From Ostreococcus mediterraneus (taxonomy: Eukaryota; Chlorophyta; Mamiellophyceae; Mamiellales; Bathycoccaceae): 64,000 bases of DNA. The translations under genes and the position numbers were made by a program. Positions within the stretch are counted from its first letter, which is position 1. Every line of letters starts with the position of its first letter. Of this stretch, positions 18,989 through 28,695 are shown in pieces. The notes beneath the pieces are model-generated. The model saw only the letters and a list, made by a program, of their open reading frames with translations. It had not been told where the DNA came from and searched no databases. The stretch covers positions 373,231 through 437,230 of the forward strand of contig WMKK01000007.1 in the NCBI GenBank assembly GCA_012295225.1, in the 5' to 3' direction.

Positions 18989-19687
18989 ATGATCGCGACG
19001 ATGCCGGCTGCGATCGCGGTGCGAACGCCGCGCGTTCGCGAGACGCTGAGGCGCGTCCCGAACGCTTCCCGAGCGCGCGCGGTGGTTCAACAGAGACGTG
19101 ATGCCGCTGCGATTCACGCCGCGCGCGCGCGCACGACTATCATCGTGGCGTCGTCATCTTCGTCGTCCGGGGACGCCGCGCCGTCCGTCGGCGACAAGGT
19201 GAAGAAGTGGTGGTCGGAAGCGTCGAAGATTGACAAGTCTAAAATTGCCAGTCTCGGTTCTGCGTGCTTGCTGTCGTACGGATTCGTGAGTAACGTGTTC
19301 TATGTCACGTCACTTATGCTTGCCACGTACACGGCGGTGAAGACCACGGGTGCAAGCCCGTTGGTGAACTCGTTGTCCATGAAGACGTTTGCGTCGTCGT
19401 ACTTTGGCTTGTGGATGATTCAAAACTTTTTGCGTCCGGCGAGATTTGCGTTTTCAATTGCGATTTCGCCCGGTACGGATAAAATTGTAGAGTTCTTTAG
19501 AAAGTACGTGCCGAACAATAATAAAAAGGCCGCGTTTGCGTTGACGGTGTTCTGTATCAACATCGTCGGGACGTTTGCGTACATGTTTGCGGGCTTTGGG
19601 TTGATTTACGCGCTCACGGGCGTACCGCTCGAGCTCGGTGGATTGCTGCAAGCCGCAAAGGCGGCCAAGTCCGCGGCGCCGGTTTAA
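18989..19687 (+). CDS. Plastid-targeted multi-span membrane protein of unknown function
   Basis: 232 residues from the ATG at 18989. The first 60 residues (MIATMPAAIAVRTPRVRETL and on) are rich in Ala/Arg/Ser with a likely cleavage near IIVASSS, typical of a chloroplast transit peptide. The mature part starts with a short charged helix (VKKWWSEASKIDKSK), then hydrophobic helices at about ASLGSACLLSYGFVSNVFYV, FASSYFGLWMIQNFL and FALTVFCINIVGTFAYMFAG. The pattern FLRPARFAFSIAISPGTD looks conserved and is shared, as I recall, with unnamed plant plastid proteins. I cannot name the function. Convergent with the RecX gene, with 65 bases between stops. An upstream ATG at 18941 adds 16 polar residues. 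Confidence 0.7.
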   Translation: MIATMPAAIAVRTPRVRETLRRVPNASRARAVVQQRRDAAAIHAARARTTIIVASSSSSSGDAAPSVGDKVKKWWSEASKIDKSKIASLGSACLLSYGFVSNVFYVTSLMLATYTAVKTTGASPLVNSLSMKTFASSYFGLWMIQNFLRPARFAFSIAISPGTDKIVEFFRKYVPNNNKKAAFALTVFCINIVGTFAYMFAGFGLIYALTGVPLELGGLLQAAKAAKSAAPV

Positions 19688-19752
19688 ATTCAATGCGGTA
19701 CGTGTACAACAACAACAACTAGAAGAGGCTATTTCTAATAAAGTTGAAACTT

Positions 19753-20574
19753 TCAATCGAAGTGCAGGGCGTTGTCGTCTTCGTCGTCATCGTCCGCGTA
19801 CTTCTCTTCACGCTTGATGACCTCGACGATGTCTCTAATCACCGATCCACCGTGCCCACGTCGCTCCAACCACGCCATTAAGCGCCTAATTCTCGCCTGC
19901 ATGTCTCCACGTGTATTCCTCTTAAACTGTGTCCGCGCGGCTTGTAACAACTCCATCGCGCGCTCGCGTTCTAAATCAACCTCATCATCCATTAAATCCT
20001 CCTCCTCGTCGGCGTCTTCGTCAGCAAACATATCAACTTTCATGACTCCACCGCGCGCGAATACTGACGCGAATCCTTCGTCGATATCTCGATCCTCCAC
20101 ACCTTTTTGTCGCAACGCGCCTCGAACGCGCCACGCCGCCCAACGCGAGTTTCTCCACTTGTATCTCGCAAACATTTCTGCATACTCCGCGTCGTTTTGT
20201 ACGCCACTCGCGCGTAACTGATCCAAAGCCTCGTTTGCATCCTCAGCATCGTAGCCCTTGTCCACCGTGAGCTTGTCGAATAACTCGCGCCGCGTGCGCG
20301 GCTTGTACTCGAGAAACCGAATCACTTGCGCCTTTGCCTTGTCTACGTCGCTTGGCTCAAATGCCTTCGTGGACACGTACTTCGGACCATCGAGCGTGAG
20401 ATTGCGAAGCATATTTACCTTCTTTTCGTCGTCCGAAAGCGGTGCCGACCGTAATGGTGGAGCAATTGTTGTTCGAAATTGGCGCCCGACTCCGTCGCGC
20501 GAGGGCGTCGGTTTCGCTCGCCAAAGCGACGATGACGCCTGCCGCGTGCACACGCGAGGGTTCAAGTTTGACAT
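19753..20574 (-). CDS. recX: RecX-family protein, organelle-targeted
   Basis: 273 residues from the ATG at 20574 (MSNLNPRVCTRQASSSLWR, a plausible targeting peptide); an alternative ATG at 20619 adds 15 residues. RecX proteins in bacteria bind and restrain RecA. Plants and algae carry nuclear copies alongside organelle RecA. The core has three tandem three-helix repeats: VDKAKAQVIRFLEYKPRTRR with ELFDKLTVDKGY, YAEMFARYKWRNSR with VRGALRQKGVEDRDI, and a divergent C-terminal repeat (LERRGHGGSVIRDIVEVIKR). An acidic insert (DEDADEEEDLMDDEVD) separates repeats two and three. Function in plastid or mitochondrial DNA recombination is inferred from the family. Confidence 0.85.
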   Translation of the reverse strand: MSNLNPRVCTRQASSSLWRAKPTPSRDGVGRQFRTTIAPPLRSAPLSDDEKKVNMLRNLTLDGPKYVSTKAFEPSDVDKAKAQVIRFLEYKPRTRRELFDKLTVDKGYDAEDANEALDQLRASGVQNDAEYAEMFARYKWRNSRWAAWRVRGALRQKGVEDRDIDEGFASVFARGGVMKVDMFADEDADEEEDLMDDEVDLERERAMELLQAARTQFKRNTRGDMQARIRRLMAWLERRGHGGSVIRDIVEVIKREEKYADDDDEDDNALHFD

Positions 20575-20676
20575 CACGTGCACGTGTATGTGTGTCATGA
20601 AGAGACTCGCGCGACGCATGCGACCATGTGCGGGAGTGACGTTTTGAGCGAGCCGCTCGAGTGAACAAAAATTGAT

Positions 20677-20690
20677 TTTATTACAGTAAA
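20677..20690 (-). terminator. TTTACTGTAATAAA element, probable 3'-end signal
   Basis: Sits 29 bases after the trehalose-phosphate synthase stop codon on the minus strand. It contains both TGTAA and AATAAA and matches the palindrome downstream of RSH1 (4226-4239), including flanking A/T tracts. Confidence 0.4.
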
Positions 20691-20718
20691 TTGCTTCGTC
20701 GATGTCGATGACGCGTCT

Positions 20719-23454
20719 CTAATGACGGTGACAAACGTTATATTGCGCTAACGTTTGGAGAAGATTGATCACGTCATCGGTGTCATCTAGATATGCCGGG
20801 GCTTTGGATGGTTTTTGACCAATGGTCGACGTGTACACAAACGCTCCGGCGAGAAGCGGGTCTTGCGCTCGAGCGTCCACCGCGGCGAACATGTCTTCAT
20901 CGGAGCGGTCGTCGCCAATGGCGAGAATAAAATCCACCATTTGCTGCGCGTCACCGTGGCCTAAGAGTCGCTCGACGGCTAAGCCCTTGTGAACGCCCTT
21001 GGGTTTGACTTCAACCGTGCCGTTGCCAGAAATGACGTCGACGCCGTCGTTACTCAGCACGCTCTCCAAATGATCTATGAGTTCCTTCGCTTGCCACGCT
21101 CCGAAATCCGGGTCGGCATCTCTATAGTGCCACACGAATGAACTTTCTTTGGATTGTATAAACGACCCATCGGTAGCTTCCATGTACTGCTCTAAAATTG
21201 GCACCACTGTATCCTTCCACTCTAAAACGCTGTCATCCGTACCCGTCGGCGCGAGCTCCTTCCACGTCACGTCCGAACCTCCACGGAACCAATACCCATG
21301 CTCGGCCACCATACATAAGCCTGGGATGTTACCAAACCACTTGTCCAAAGTCTTGCGTTCGCGCCCCGAAACGATGCACACTTCGTTCGCCTCATCGTTT
21401 ACGAGTACGGTGAGGAGTGACAGCAAGTGCGCCGACGGCGGTTGCGCAAACGAAGCCAATGGCACGAGCGTGCCGTCGTAATCAATAATGAGCTTTCTTT
21501 TCGAAGCCTTGAGGTAGTTACTCACCACCACGGAAGAGTCGAGCTTGCGGAACGTCGAGCTGAGTGCGACAACACGGAAGTTCAAACCAAAACCCAAGCC
21601 GTAGCACTTGGCGCTCGTCGCGAGTTGCGTGACGCGTTGCAACTCTGCCATACACGATTGCGCCCAGTAACCCACGTGGTGCTCACTGACGTACCGCCAG
21701 TGTTTCTCGTGACGAGCTTCGCTTTCTCTACCACTCAGCTGCAAAGCTTTGTACATGTAATCCGCAACATCGTCCACATTCCATGGATTGACGCGGAACG
21801 CCCCAGAAAGAGACGGCGAGCATCCGGTAAACTCGGAGACAATCAACGATGATTGACGCGGGAGCGCGAAGCCATCTGCCGTGCCTTCGGCCTCGTCGTG
21901 CGGACCTTGTCTGCAGGTAATGTACTCGTAAGGTGCGAGGTTCATACCGTCACGCGTTGCAGTGACAACGCATACGTCGGCGACAGAGTATAACGCGATG
22001 CGGTCGTGCAACGGAACGGAGCGCACTTCAAACACGAGAACATTCCTGCCGTTCTTTGAGAACTTTGCATTGATTCGCGCAACCATGGTATCTATTTCTG
22101 TACGGAGATCATCTATGTCACGCCCGCTCGATCGAGGAGGGTTACAGACTTGATATAAAACGATTTGCTCGCACAATTCAGAATGCTCCTCGAGCATGCG
22201 CTCGTACGCCGCGATTTTCTGGTCGATGCCTTTGAATTCATCAAAATCATCCAATGCGAGCAACATCTTGCGTCCAGCGATTTCGTTGAGCAATTCCTTG
22301 CGTCGAGCCGTGCATGCGTCGGTGGTGATGACGTTACGAAGACGACTCGTCTTCACGCCCGTTGGACAAATTTTAACAGACACTTTTCTACCATAGTTGT
22401 CGATGACTAGCGCCCCGCGCTCCATCTTGTGCGATAATCCGAGCAATCGCGTGCAGCACGACAAAAAGTGACGCGCGTAATCGAACGTGTGGAAACCAAC
22501 AAAATCGGCATTTAGCAGCCCACGCAAGATTAAATCGCGATTCGGCGTCGTTCTGAAAATTTCACTCGACGGAAACGGACAGTGTAAAAAAAATCCAACC
22601 CGAGCGTGGTTAAAACGTTTTCGAATAAACGTCGGCAACAACATCAAGTGATAGTCATTCACCCAAATGTGATCGTCGTCGTTACTCACGACCTCCATTA
22701 ATTTGTCCGCAAATCGCTTATTTGCCGCTATATACGCCTGCCACTGATGCCTTTGAAACCTCGCATCCGTCGGGGACATTGGCAACACGTAGTGCATCAA
22801 CTGCCACAAATACTGTTTACAAAACCCTTTGTAAAAGAGCTCCTTGCACTCATCGGGCAAATACACTGGCGAGCAATTAAATCTCGCCTCCAAGTCTCTC
22901 GTCACCGCGTCCTGTTCCTCAAAATCCACCTGCTGAGGCAACTGTCCAATGTTAATCGCCTTGGCGAATTGCCCATCCACCAACGTCCCTTCCCGACATT
23001 GATCGTAAATGCTATCCCCATCCACCTCAAACTTATACGAATGCCCATACGGCCGCCCCGCGGCTTCATCCTTTGTCATTATCAACGGTAACGAGTTCGA
23101 TACGATAAACACGCGCTCCGGCGCTCGCTCGCTCAACGCGCTCCCGGTGCTGAGATCGCCGCTCGACGCGCCTCGCGCCGCCGCCGCGGCCAACGGGTTA
23201 CCATCACCACCCCCGAGAAGATCTACGATCGCGTAAACAAACGAAACACACATCATCCCTCGTCAGTACTCGCGCATGCGCGCGCGCGCGCGTCGCCAAT
23301 ACGCCGATAGCCCGCACTCCACACACAACCCTCGCGCGTGTCCTCGAGCCTCCTCGCGCGAGCTCCTCGCCCCATCGCGCGCGCGCGACGCGAACGCGAC
23401 GCCCGCACCTTGTAAATCCGTCACTGAACCATTGGCGTTCCCCGTGCGACGCAT
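20719..23454 (-). CDS. TPS: Trehalose-6-phosphate synthase/phosphatase, class II TPS type
   Basis: Proposed exons 23454..23409 and 23222..20719, giving 849 residues; the unspliced ORF from 23256 gives 845 with a different first 11. The spliced N-terminus reads MRRTGNANGSVTDLQDLLGG. The GT20 synthase domain (about 45-525) has FFLHCPFPSSEIFR, HTFDYARHFLS and NDYHLMLLP. The phosphatase domain (about 570-849) keeps all HAD motifs: DYDGTLVP, IVSGRERKTL, the Lys in KPKGVHKGLA and GDDRSDEDMF. Class II plant TPS proteins often lack synthase activity and act as sugar-signalling regulators. The phosphatase motifs here look intact. Activity of the synthase half cannot be settled by eye. Confidence 0.9.
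23223..23408 (-). other. Probable intron of the TPS gene
   Basis: 186 bases, donor GTGCGG, acceptor TCGTAG, ACTGAC 40 bases before the acceptor. Splicing joins G|AT into an Asp codon and keeps the frame (850 codons in all). Confidence 0.55.
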
Positions 23455-23664
23455 CGCGAATCGCCAGGCGTCGCGCACTGCGGCGCGCGGCGCGCGGCGT
23501 GGTTCGGCAGAGCTATACAGTCAGCACACCAGTCCCTCGAAAATGGTCAAATCGACCAATCATGAACCCATGGGCTAGACATTTTGTCCGAACGCCTGGC
23601 GCGCGACGACACACGCTGACGCCGCCGACGACGACGCGTACGCGCACGCACGCGACGCGCGACG

Positions 23665-26600
23665 ATGTGCGCGATGCGGACGTATACGACGTCGGTGGCG
23701 ACGGGCTCGTCCGCGACCGCGCCGCGTCGGTGGCGACGCCGGGAACCGGGGCGCTGTCGTGGTGCGGCTGGTGAAAAAGTGCGCGCGGTGACGACGCGCA
23801 CGGATGCCGAACAGCGCGAGGAGGAGCGCATCATGGCGTCGCTCGAGGATGGCGATACGTTGGCAGGGTTTACTAAGCGCGAATGGAGCGCGATTCAATC
23901 GCCTGCGCGGTACTTGGGGAATGAGATTGGCGCGATGTGCGACGAGGACAAGTTTACGAAGGCGGAGCTGCGGATGGCGATGGCGTATCCCGAAGTGTAC
24001 GAGGTTGGAAGTTCGAATTTAGGACATATTGTGTTGTATACGGCGTTGAATCGCACGCCCGGCGTGGCGTGTGATCGCAGTTACTTGCCGGGCGATGACA
24101 TGGCGGCGTTGTTGAAGAGTAAAAATCGAGCGTTGTTTGCCGTGGAAAGTAAGCGACCTTTGGCGCACTTTGACGCCCTCGGGTTGAGCGTGGCGTATGA
24201 ATTATCGGCGATTAATATTTTAGAGATGATGCATTTGTCGCATATTCCGCTCACGGCGCGAGAGCGCGATGACAAGCCTGACGAAGTGTGGGACGTAAAC
24301 GCGGGCTCGTGGCCGATTGTCTTCGCCGGCGGACCGACGGCGACGTCGAATCCCGAGCCTTTTGCAGAATTTTTAGATTTTATCGCCCTGGGCGATGGCG
24401 AAGACGTCTTACCAGAAATTGCAGAGTCATTGAAAAAGTCAAAGCGCGCCAAGTTGACGCGCGAAGAGACGCTGTATCGATTGGCGTGCGACGTCGAGGG
24501 TGTGTACGCGCCGCAATTTTACGACGCGCCCCCAGGATGGGGCGGCGCCGTATTTCCCATTCGCGAAGGCGTCCCTGAACGGCCGAGGCGTCGGGTGGCG
24601 ACACCGGATCCCATGCTTCAAGTCGGTTTGGTGCCGTACGTGGAGACGATTCACGACCGGATGACGATTGAAATTAGACGCGGCTGCACTCGGGGCTGTC
24701 GGTTTTGTTCACCCGGTATGCTGACGCGACCGGCGCGCGACGTCAACCCCGAGCTCGTCGTTCAAGCCGTCGAAGAAGGCATTCGAAAGACGGGATATAA
24801 CGAATTCTCGCTCCTGTCGCTGTCGTGTTCGGATTACCTGGCCCTTCCTGCGGTGGGGCTAGAAATTAAAAACCGGCTCAAGGACCAAAACGTGACGTTG
24901 TCTCTCCCGTCGCAACGCATTGATCGTTTCGATGACTCTATCGCTGATATTTTAGGCGGCAGCGGCAAAGTCGGGTTGACGTTTGCACCCGAAGCGGGCA
25001 CCCAAAGGTTGCGCGATATCATCAATAAAGGCTTGACGAATGAAGATTTACTTCGCGGCGTGCAAAACGCATACGACCGCGGCTGGCGCAACGTGAAATT
25101 GTACTTTATGATTGGCCTCCCTGGCGAGCTCGACTCTGACGTGCTCGGCATCGCCGAAACTTTAGGATGGCTCATTCGCACTGTCTCACGCCCGACTGGA
25201 CGAAAGAAGGATCAGCTCACGATTACGTGTACGATTAGTAACTTCACGCCGAAACCGCACACGCCGTTTCAATGGCACACAGTCTCCACGAGCGAATTCG
25301 AGCGCAAGAGCGCGTTGTTGCGCGAGGCGCTGAAAAAGGTCAAGGGCGTCAAGGCAAACTATACTTCGGTGCGCATTTCAGCCATGGAAGATTTCCTGGG
25401 ACGTGGTGACCGTTCGCTCGCACCCGTCCTAAAAAGGGCGTGGGAATTGGGCGCGCACAAAGACACGTGGTGGGACGGCGCCGAGAGCTCATTCGCTTCG
25501 TTTGACCGCGCCGTCGAAGAAAGTGGCATGGGATGGAAATACCGTCAAGTCGTTGACGGCGAATGGGATGTCATGGAAAAACTTGGCGATGGAAACTACC
25601 GAGGCCAGGGTGGCGGCGGCAAAGGTCGCATCGACCGCGGCGCGGCGGCGGACAAGCGTCTCGACGCGCCGCTGCCGTGGGACCACATCGACACCGGCAT
25701 TAGCAAAGTCTGGCTCAAAACAGATTTGCAGAAAGCATTAGAGGGCCAGACCGTGCCCGATTGCGCGCACTCGGGGATTTGCACCGAATGCGGCGTGTGC
25801 GGGGGCGATTTCGGCGAAAACGTCGTCGCCGTGCCGCCGCCAGTGCCCGCGTTCGAAGGTCATCACGCCCCCGACGGGCGTAAATGCCAAAGGTTGCGAT
25901 TTACGTTTACGAAGAAGGGCAAGGAGATTTACATTGGGCATTTAGACATGCTGCGCTCGCTCGAGCGCGCGGCGCGGCGCGCGGCGTTACCAGTATCGAC
26001 GTCGCTCTCGCCCTTCTCGTCGCGGTTACGCATATCGACGGCGATGCCGCTGCCGCTCGGCGCGTCGTCGCAAGCCGAACTTTTGGAAATTATCCTCGTC
26101 GACCGACGGGATCCGAGCGCCGTCGCTCGGGACCTCGCTTCGGCGCTTCCTCAAGGCATGCAAATTCAAGACGTCGAAGAAATTCCAATCAAATATCTAA
26201 ACGGCACGGTTACGGAATCCATGAGCGAGCTTTTGACATCGGCAACGTTCATCGTGCACGTCGCCGTGCCGGGCGCCGTTAAGGCGCCCGACGTGAAACT
26301 CGCGGCGAACGCCGCGGCGCCGGTGTACGACGTCGACGGCGGCCCGGGTGGATTAGACAAGGCGGGTGGAAAGCCAAAAAGCGACAACGAAGACGAAGAC
26401 GACGAAGACGCGTTTGAAGATCCCGAGGAAACCGCGCGCGCGTGGGCTGAATTAAGCGCGCGAGCCGCCGAAACGACGACGGAGGATTGGACGCGATGGG
26501 TCGCCGCGTGTCTCGCGCTCGACGCGTTTCCAATCAAAAAGACGTCAAAGCGCGGCAACTCGCGTACGGTGGATTTGAAGAAACAGCTCATCGACTTACA

Positions 26601-27009
26601 GGTACTCGACGACGACGCGGTTCGAGAGATGCTCGGCGGCGAGTACGACGTGCCTATTCCTCGCGAGCTTCAACCCGGGACGGCGTGCTTGAAGTTTACC
26701 GGCGAGTACACGTGCGAGGGTGGATTATCCGTCGACGGTATGCTTCAAATGCTTTCATCCGTCGCGGGCGTGACAATCGAGCCCTTGCATTCGCACCGAA
26801 CGTCGATTCACTTGCGCAAGATGACGCCACCGCCGCCTGATAAGCTCTGGCTCACGAATATTACGCGCGCCGAGGCGTTCATGGCGATGGAGCGTCAATG
26901 GGACGAGAGCGCGCGACGTCGCGGCAGCAATCGTGGCTTTATGGGCGCGAGTGGCGACGTCGATGGACGGAATGCGATCGATAACCACAAAGACATCGCC
27001 CCACGTTAG
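23665..27009 (+). CDS. Large radical SAM protein fused to a DUF2344 domain
   Basis: 1114 residues. The arrangement is that of the bacterial TIGR03960 radical SAM proteins fused to a TIGR03936/DUF2344 domain, common in cyanobacteria. An N-terminal Arg/Ala-rich stretch (about 1-55) looks like a plastid transit peptide. The next ATG at 23833 (MASLEDGDT) would remove it. The N-terminal cobalamin-like fold (about 95-290) contains YPEVYEVGSSNLGHIVLY. The cluster motif is CTRGCRFC (CxxxCxxC) near residue 340, followed by GTQRLRDIINKGLT and YFMIGLPGE. DUF2344 starts near LRFTFTKKGKEIYIGHLDM, and an acidic insert interrupts it. The reaction is not known. A tRNA or rRNA modification is one guess from related radical SAM enzymes. 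Confidence 0.85.
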   Translation: MCAMRTYTTSVATGSSATAPRRWRRREPGRCRGAAGEKVRAVTTRTDAEQREEERIMASLEDGDTLAGFTKREWSAIQSPARYLGNEIGAMCDEDKFTKAELRMAMAYPEVYEVGSSNLGHIVLYTALNRTPGVACDRSYLPGDDMAALLKSKNRALFAVESKRPLAHFDALGLSVAYELSAINILEMMHLSHIPLTARERDDKPDEVWDVNAGSWPIVFAGGPTATSNPEPFAEFLDFIALGDGEDVLPEIAESLKKSKRAKLTREETLYRLACDVEGVYAPQFYDAPPGWGGAVFPIREGVPERPRRRVATPDPMLQVGLVPYVETIHDRMTIEIRRGCTRGCRFCSPGMLTRPARDVNPELVVQAVEEGIRKTGYNEFSLLSLSCSDYLALPAVGLEIKNRLKDQNVTLSLPSQRIDRFDDSIADILGGSGKVGLTFAPEAGTQRLRDIINKGLTNEDLLRGVQNAYDRGWRNVKLYFMIGLPGELDSDVLGIAETLGWLIRTVSRPTGRKKDQLTITCTISNFTPKPHTPFQWHTVSTSEFERKSALLREALKKVKGVKANYTSVRISAMEDFLGRGDRSLAPVLKRAWELGAHKDTWWDGAESSFASFDRAVEESGMGWKYRQVVDGEWDVMEKLGDGNYRGQGGGGKGRIDRGAAADKRLDAPLPWDHIDTGISKVWLKTDLQKALEGQTVPDCAHSGICTECGVCGGDFGENVVAVPPPVPAFEGHHAPDGRKCQRLRFTFTKKGKEIYIGHLDMLRSLERAARRAALPVSTSLSPFSSRLRISTAMPLPLGASSQAELLEIILVDRRDPSAVARDLASALPQGMQIQDVEEIPIKYLNGTVTESMSELLTSATFIVHVAVPGAVKAPDVKLAANAAAPVYDVDGGPGGLDKAGGKPKSDNEDEDDEDAFEDPEETARAWAELSARAAETTTEDWTRWVAACLALDAFPIKKTSKRGNSRTVDLKKQLIDLQVLDDDAVREMLGGEYDVPIPRELQPGTACLKFTGEYTCEGGLSVDGMLQMLSSVAGVTIEPLHSHRTSIHLRKMTPPPPDKLWLTNITRAEAFMAMERQWDESARRRGSNRGFMGASGDVDGRNAIDNHKDIAPR

Positions 27010-27073
27010 GAGAAAAAGCGTATGTAAATGTGAAGTATTGAAAAATGTTGTGCAAAACTGAAGAGAAGGCGTT

Positions 27074-27611
27074 TTAGGCGTTCAACGCCTTGTTCGCGGC
27101 AACAAACGCCATGAAGAACAAAGGTAAGTCACCAAGGTGCGCCAGCATACCGCCTAATTGACGCTTCTCCGGCAAACCAGTGCAGTAACCATTGATGTAC
27201 AACACTCGCCCGATGCACCAAATCCCCACGCACGCCGCCGTGGTCACGGGGAAGATCAATCCGTCCACGACGGCGAGCGCCGCGACGGCTGGAAACGATT
27301 CGAGCGTGTTTTGATGCGCGCGCTGGCAGCAATCGAACTCCTTCTTATTCGCGTGTCCGTGCGGGGCGTACAAGTCGGGATACTTGACATTGTATTTCTT
27401 GCGCGCCATGATTACCTATGCGCGCGCGAAGCGTCAGTCGTTGCGTTTCAATCGCGTCAATCCTCGAAACAGTTGGAACTCAATCCAAGAATATTTACGC
27501 GTCGACGCGACGCGCACCGCGCACCTTGTACGCGCCGTACGCGCTCGGAACGAACATCGATCCGATGGATGCGATGACGTAGCCGTACTGATTCGGGATC
27601 GTGATCGGCAT
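27074..27611 (-). CDS. MGST3: Microsomal glutathione S-transferase 3 (MAPEG)
   Basis: Two exons, 27611..27525 and 27415..27074, give 142 residues. The unspliced ORF from 27409 would lack the first membrane helix. Splicing restores MPITIPNQYGYVIASIGSMF as helix 1 and runs through AYKVIMARKKYNVKYPDLYA, as in plant and animal MGST3. The signature FDCCQRAHQNTLESFP, Arg in GRVLYINGYCTG, and three further helices are present. MAPEG enzymes are trimers in the ER or mitochondrial outer membrane that use glutathione against lipid peroxides. The usual length is about 145-150, so this model looks complete. Divergent from CDIN1, with 102 bases between the start codons. Confidence 0.9.
27416..27524 (-). 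other. MGST3 intron
   Basis: 109 bases, donor GTGCGC, acceptor GCATAG, ACTGAC 18 bases before the acceptor, phase 0. The joined protein aligns by eye with MGST3 through the junction. Confidence 0.85.
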
Positions 27612-27713
27612 GGTGCGATGCGGCGCGGAGAGTCGTTGAGTGTGGAGCTGCGGTCGCTGGTGTCCCACGGTCTCGTCGCGCGCCGTCGTCAGATCGCGAC
27701 GCGACGCGCGACG

Positions 27714-28556
27714 ATGAAACTCGCCACGTACGAGCGCATACGCGCGGTGTTCGCGTCGACGCCGTGCGATGCGTACCCCGATCTCGACGCCATACGCGCC
27801 GAGTGTCCCGAGTGCACGCTCGATGCGTTGGTGAGCATCTATTCGCAAGAGAGCTCACGGAAGATTCGCGCGACGCACGGCAAGCACGTGCGCGCGATCG
27901 AGGCACACGCGAAGAGATACGTGTTGGGGGAGGATGTGTTTTCAATCGCGGCGAATGTGGATTTTCCAGCGTGTCAGTTGATGCGATTGTTGTTGGAGTA
28001 TTTGCTCGGCGTCGGGCATAAGAGCGTGGGCGGCGTGTTGAGGGATCCGTTCGGGCGGATTCCGGAAGTTCCTGAGCGTGGAACACCCGCGGCGGAGTAT
28101 GGGGCAAAGTTGTGCGCGCGATTACGCGCCGATGTCGAACGCGTGGTGGCGTGGGATCATCAAGCGTCGCCGGCGGTGGACGTGTTGCGGCACAACGCAG
28201 GGAAAGAGTATGAAGATTTATTAGAGGAATTATTGACAAACGAACGCATTCCATTCGTCACTGAGCAAGATTTGCGTGCGGATGGACACGCGAGGACGCC
28301 CGATATTAAGCTTGAGGTGCCTATCGCGGTGAAAGGGCGCATAGTAAATTGGATTGACTCGAAGGCGTCGTTTTCGGACCCCGTGGTGCATGTGGAAAAA
28401 GGCACGGAGCAATTTCAAGGATACGTCAATCGTTTCGGCCCGGGGATGGTGATTTACTGGCATGGAATTATTGACGAGTTGAATACCGATCCAAACGTGT
28501 TACTCGTCGATGCATTTCCAGACACGAAGGATATCGTCAAGCTCAAGATGCTTTGA
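27714..28556 (+). CDS. CDIN1: CDIN1-like nuclease (C15orf41/TPD family)
   Basis: 280 residues from the ATG at 27714. The family is named after its TPD motif, seen here in ARTPDIKLEVPIAV, followed by VNWIDSKASFSD, a PD-(D/E)xK-type nuclease core with likely catalytic Asp, Glu and Lys. The N-terminal half contains helix-turn-helix-like segments (LDALVSIYSQESSRKIRATH and VDFPACQLMRLLLEYLLG). The C-terminus (FGPGMVIYWHGIIDEL) is also typical. In humans the protein pairs with codanin-1 and is linked to a congenital anaemia. The role in algae is unknown but presumably touches histone supply or DNA processing. No intron and no targeting peptide are needed. Confidence 0.9.
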   Translation: MKLATYERIRAVFASTPCDAYPDLDAIRAECPECTLDALVSIYSQESSRKIRATHGKHVRAIEAHAKRYVLGEDVFSIAANVDFPACQLMRLLLEYLLGVGHKSVGGVLRDPFGRIPEVPERGTPAAEYGAKLCARLRADVERVVAWDHQASPAVDVLRHNAGKEYEDLLEELLTNERIPFVTEQDLRADGHARTPDIKLEVPIAVKGRIVNWIDSKASFSDPVVHVEKGTEQFQGYVNRFGPGMVIYWHGIIDELNTDPNVLLVDAFPDTKDIVKLKML

Positions 28557-28695
28557 CAACGAAACGCGCGCGCGACACTCGCACGTATATAGAACCTAGT
28601 TTGCAATTGTACAACAACTCTAGAGGTAAACGGAACACGCCCGTCCCTCGTCGCGCACAACGAACATGATGAATCGAATGACGCGCATTCACTTG

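Noticed and set aside
27384-27713. N-terminal extension of the CDIN1 ORF upstream of 27714
   Set aside because: It would overlap the antisense MGST3 first exon, and the family core starts right after the ATG at 27714.
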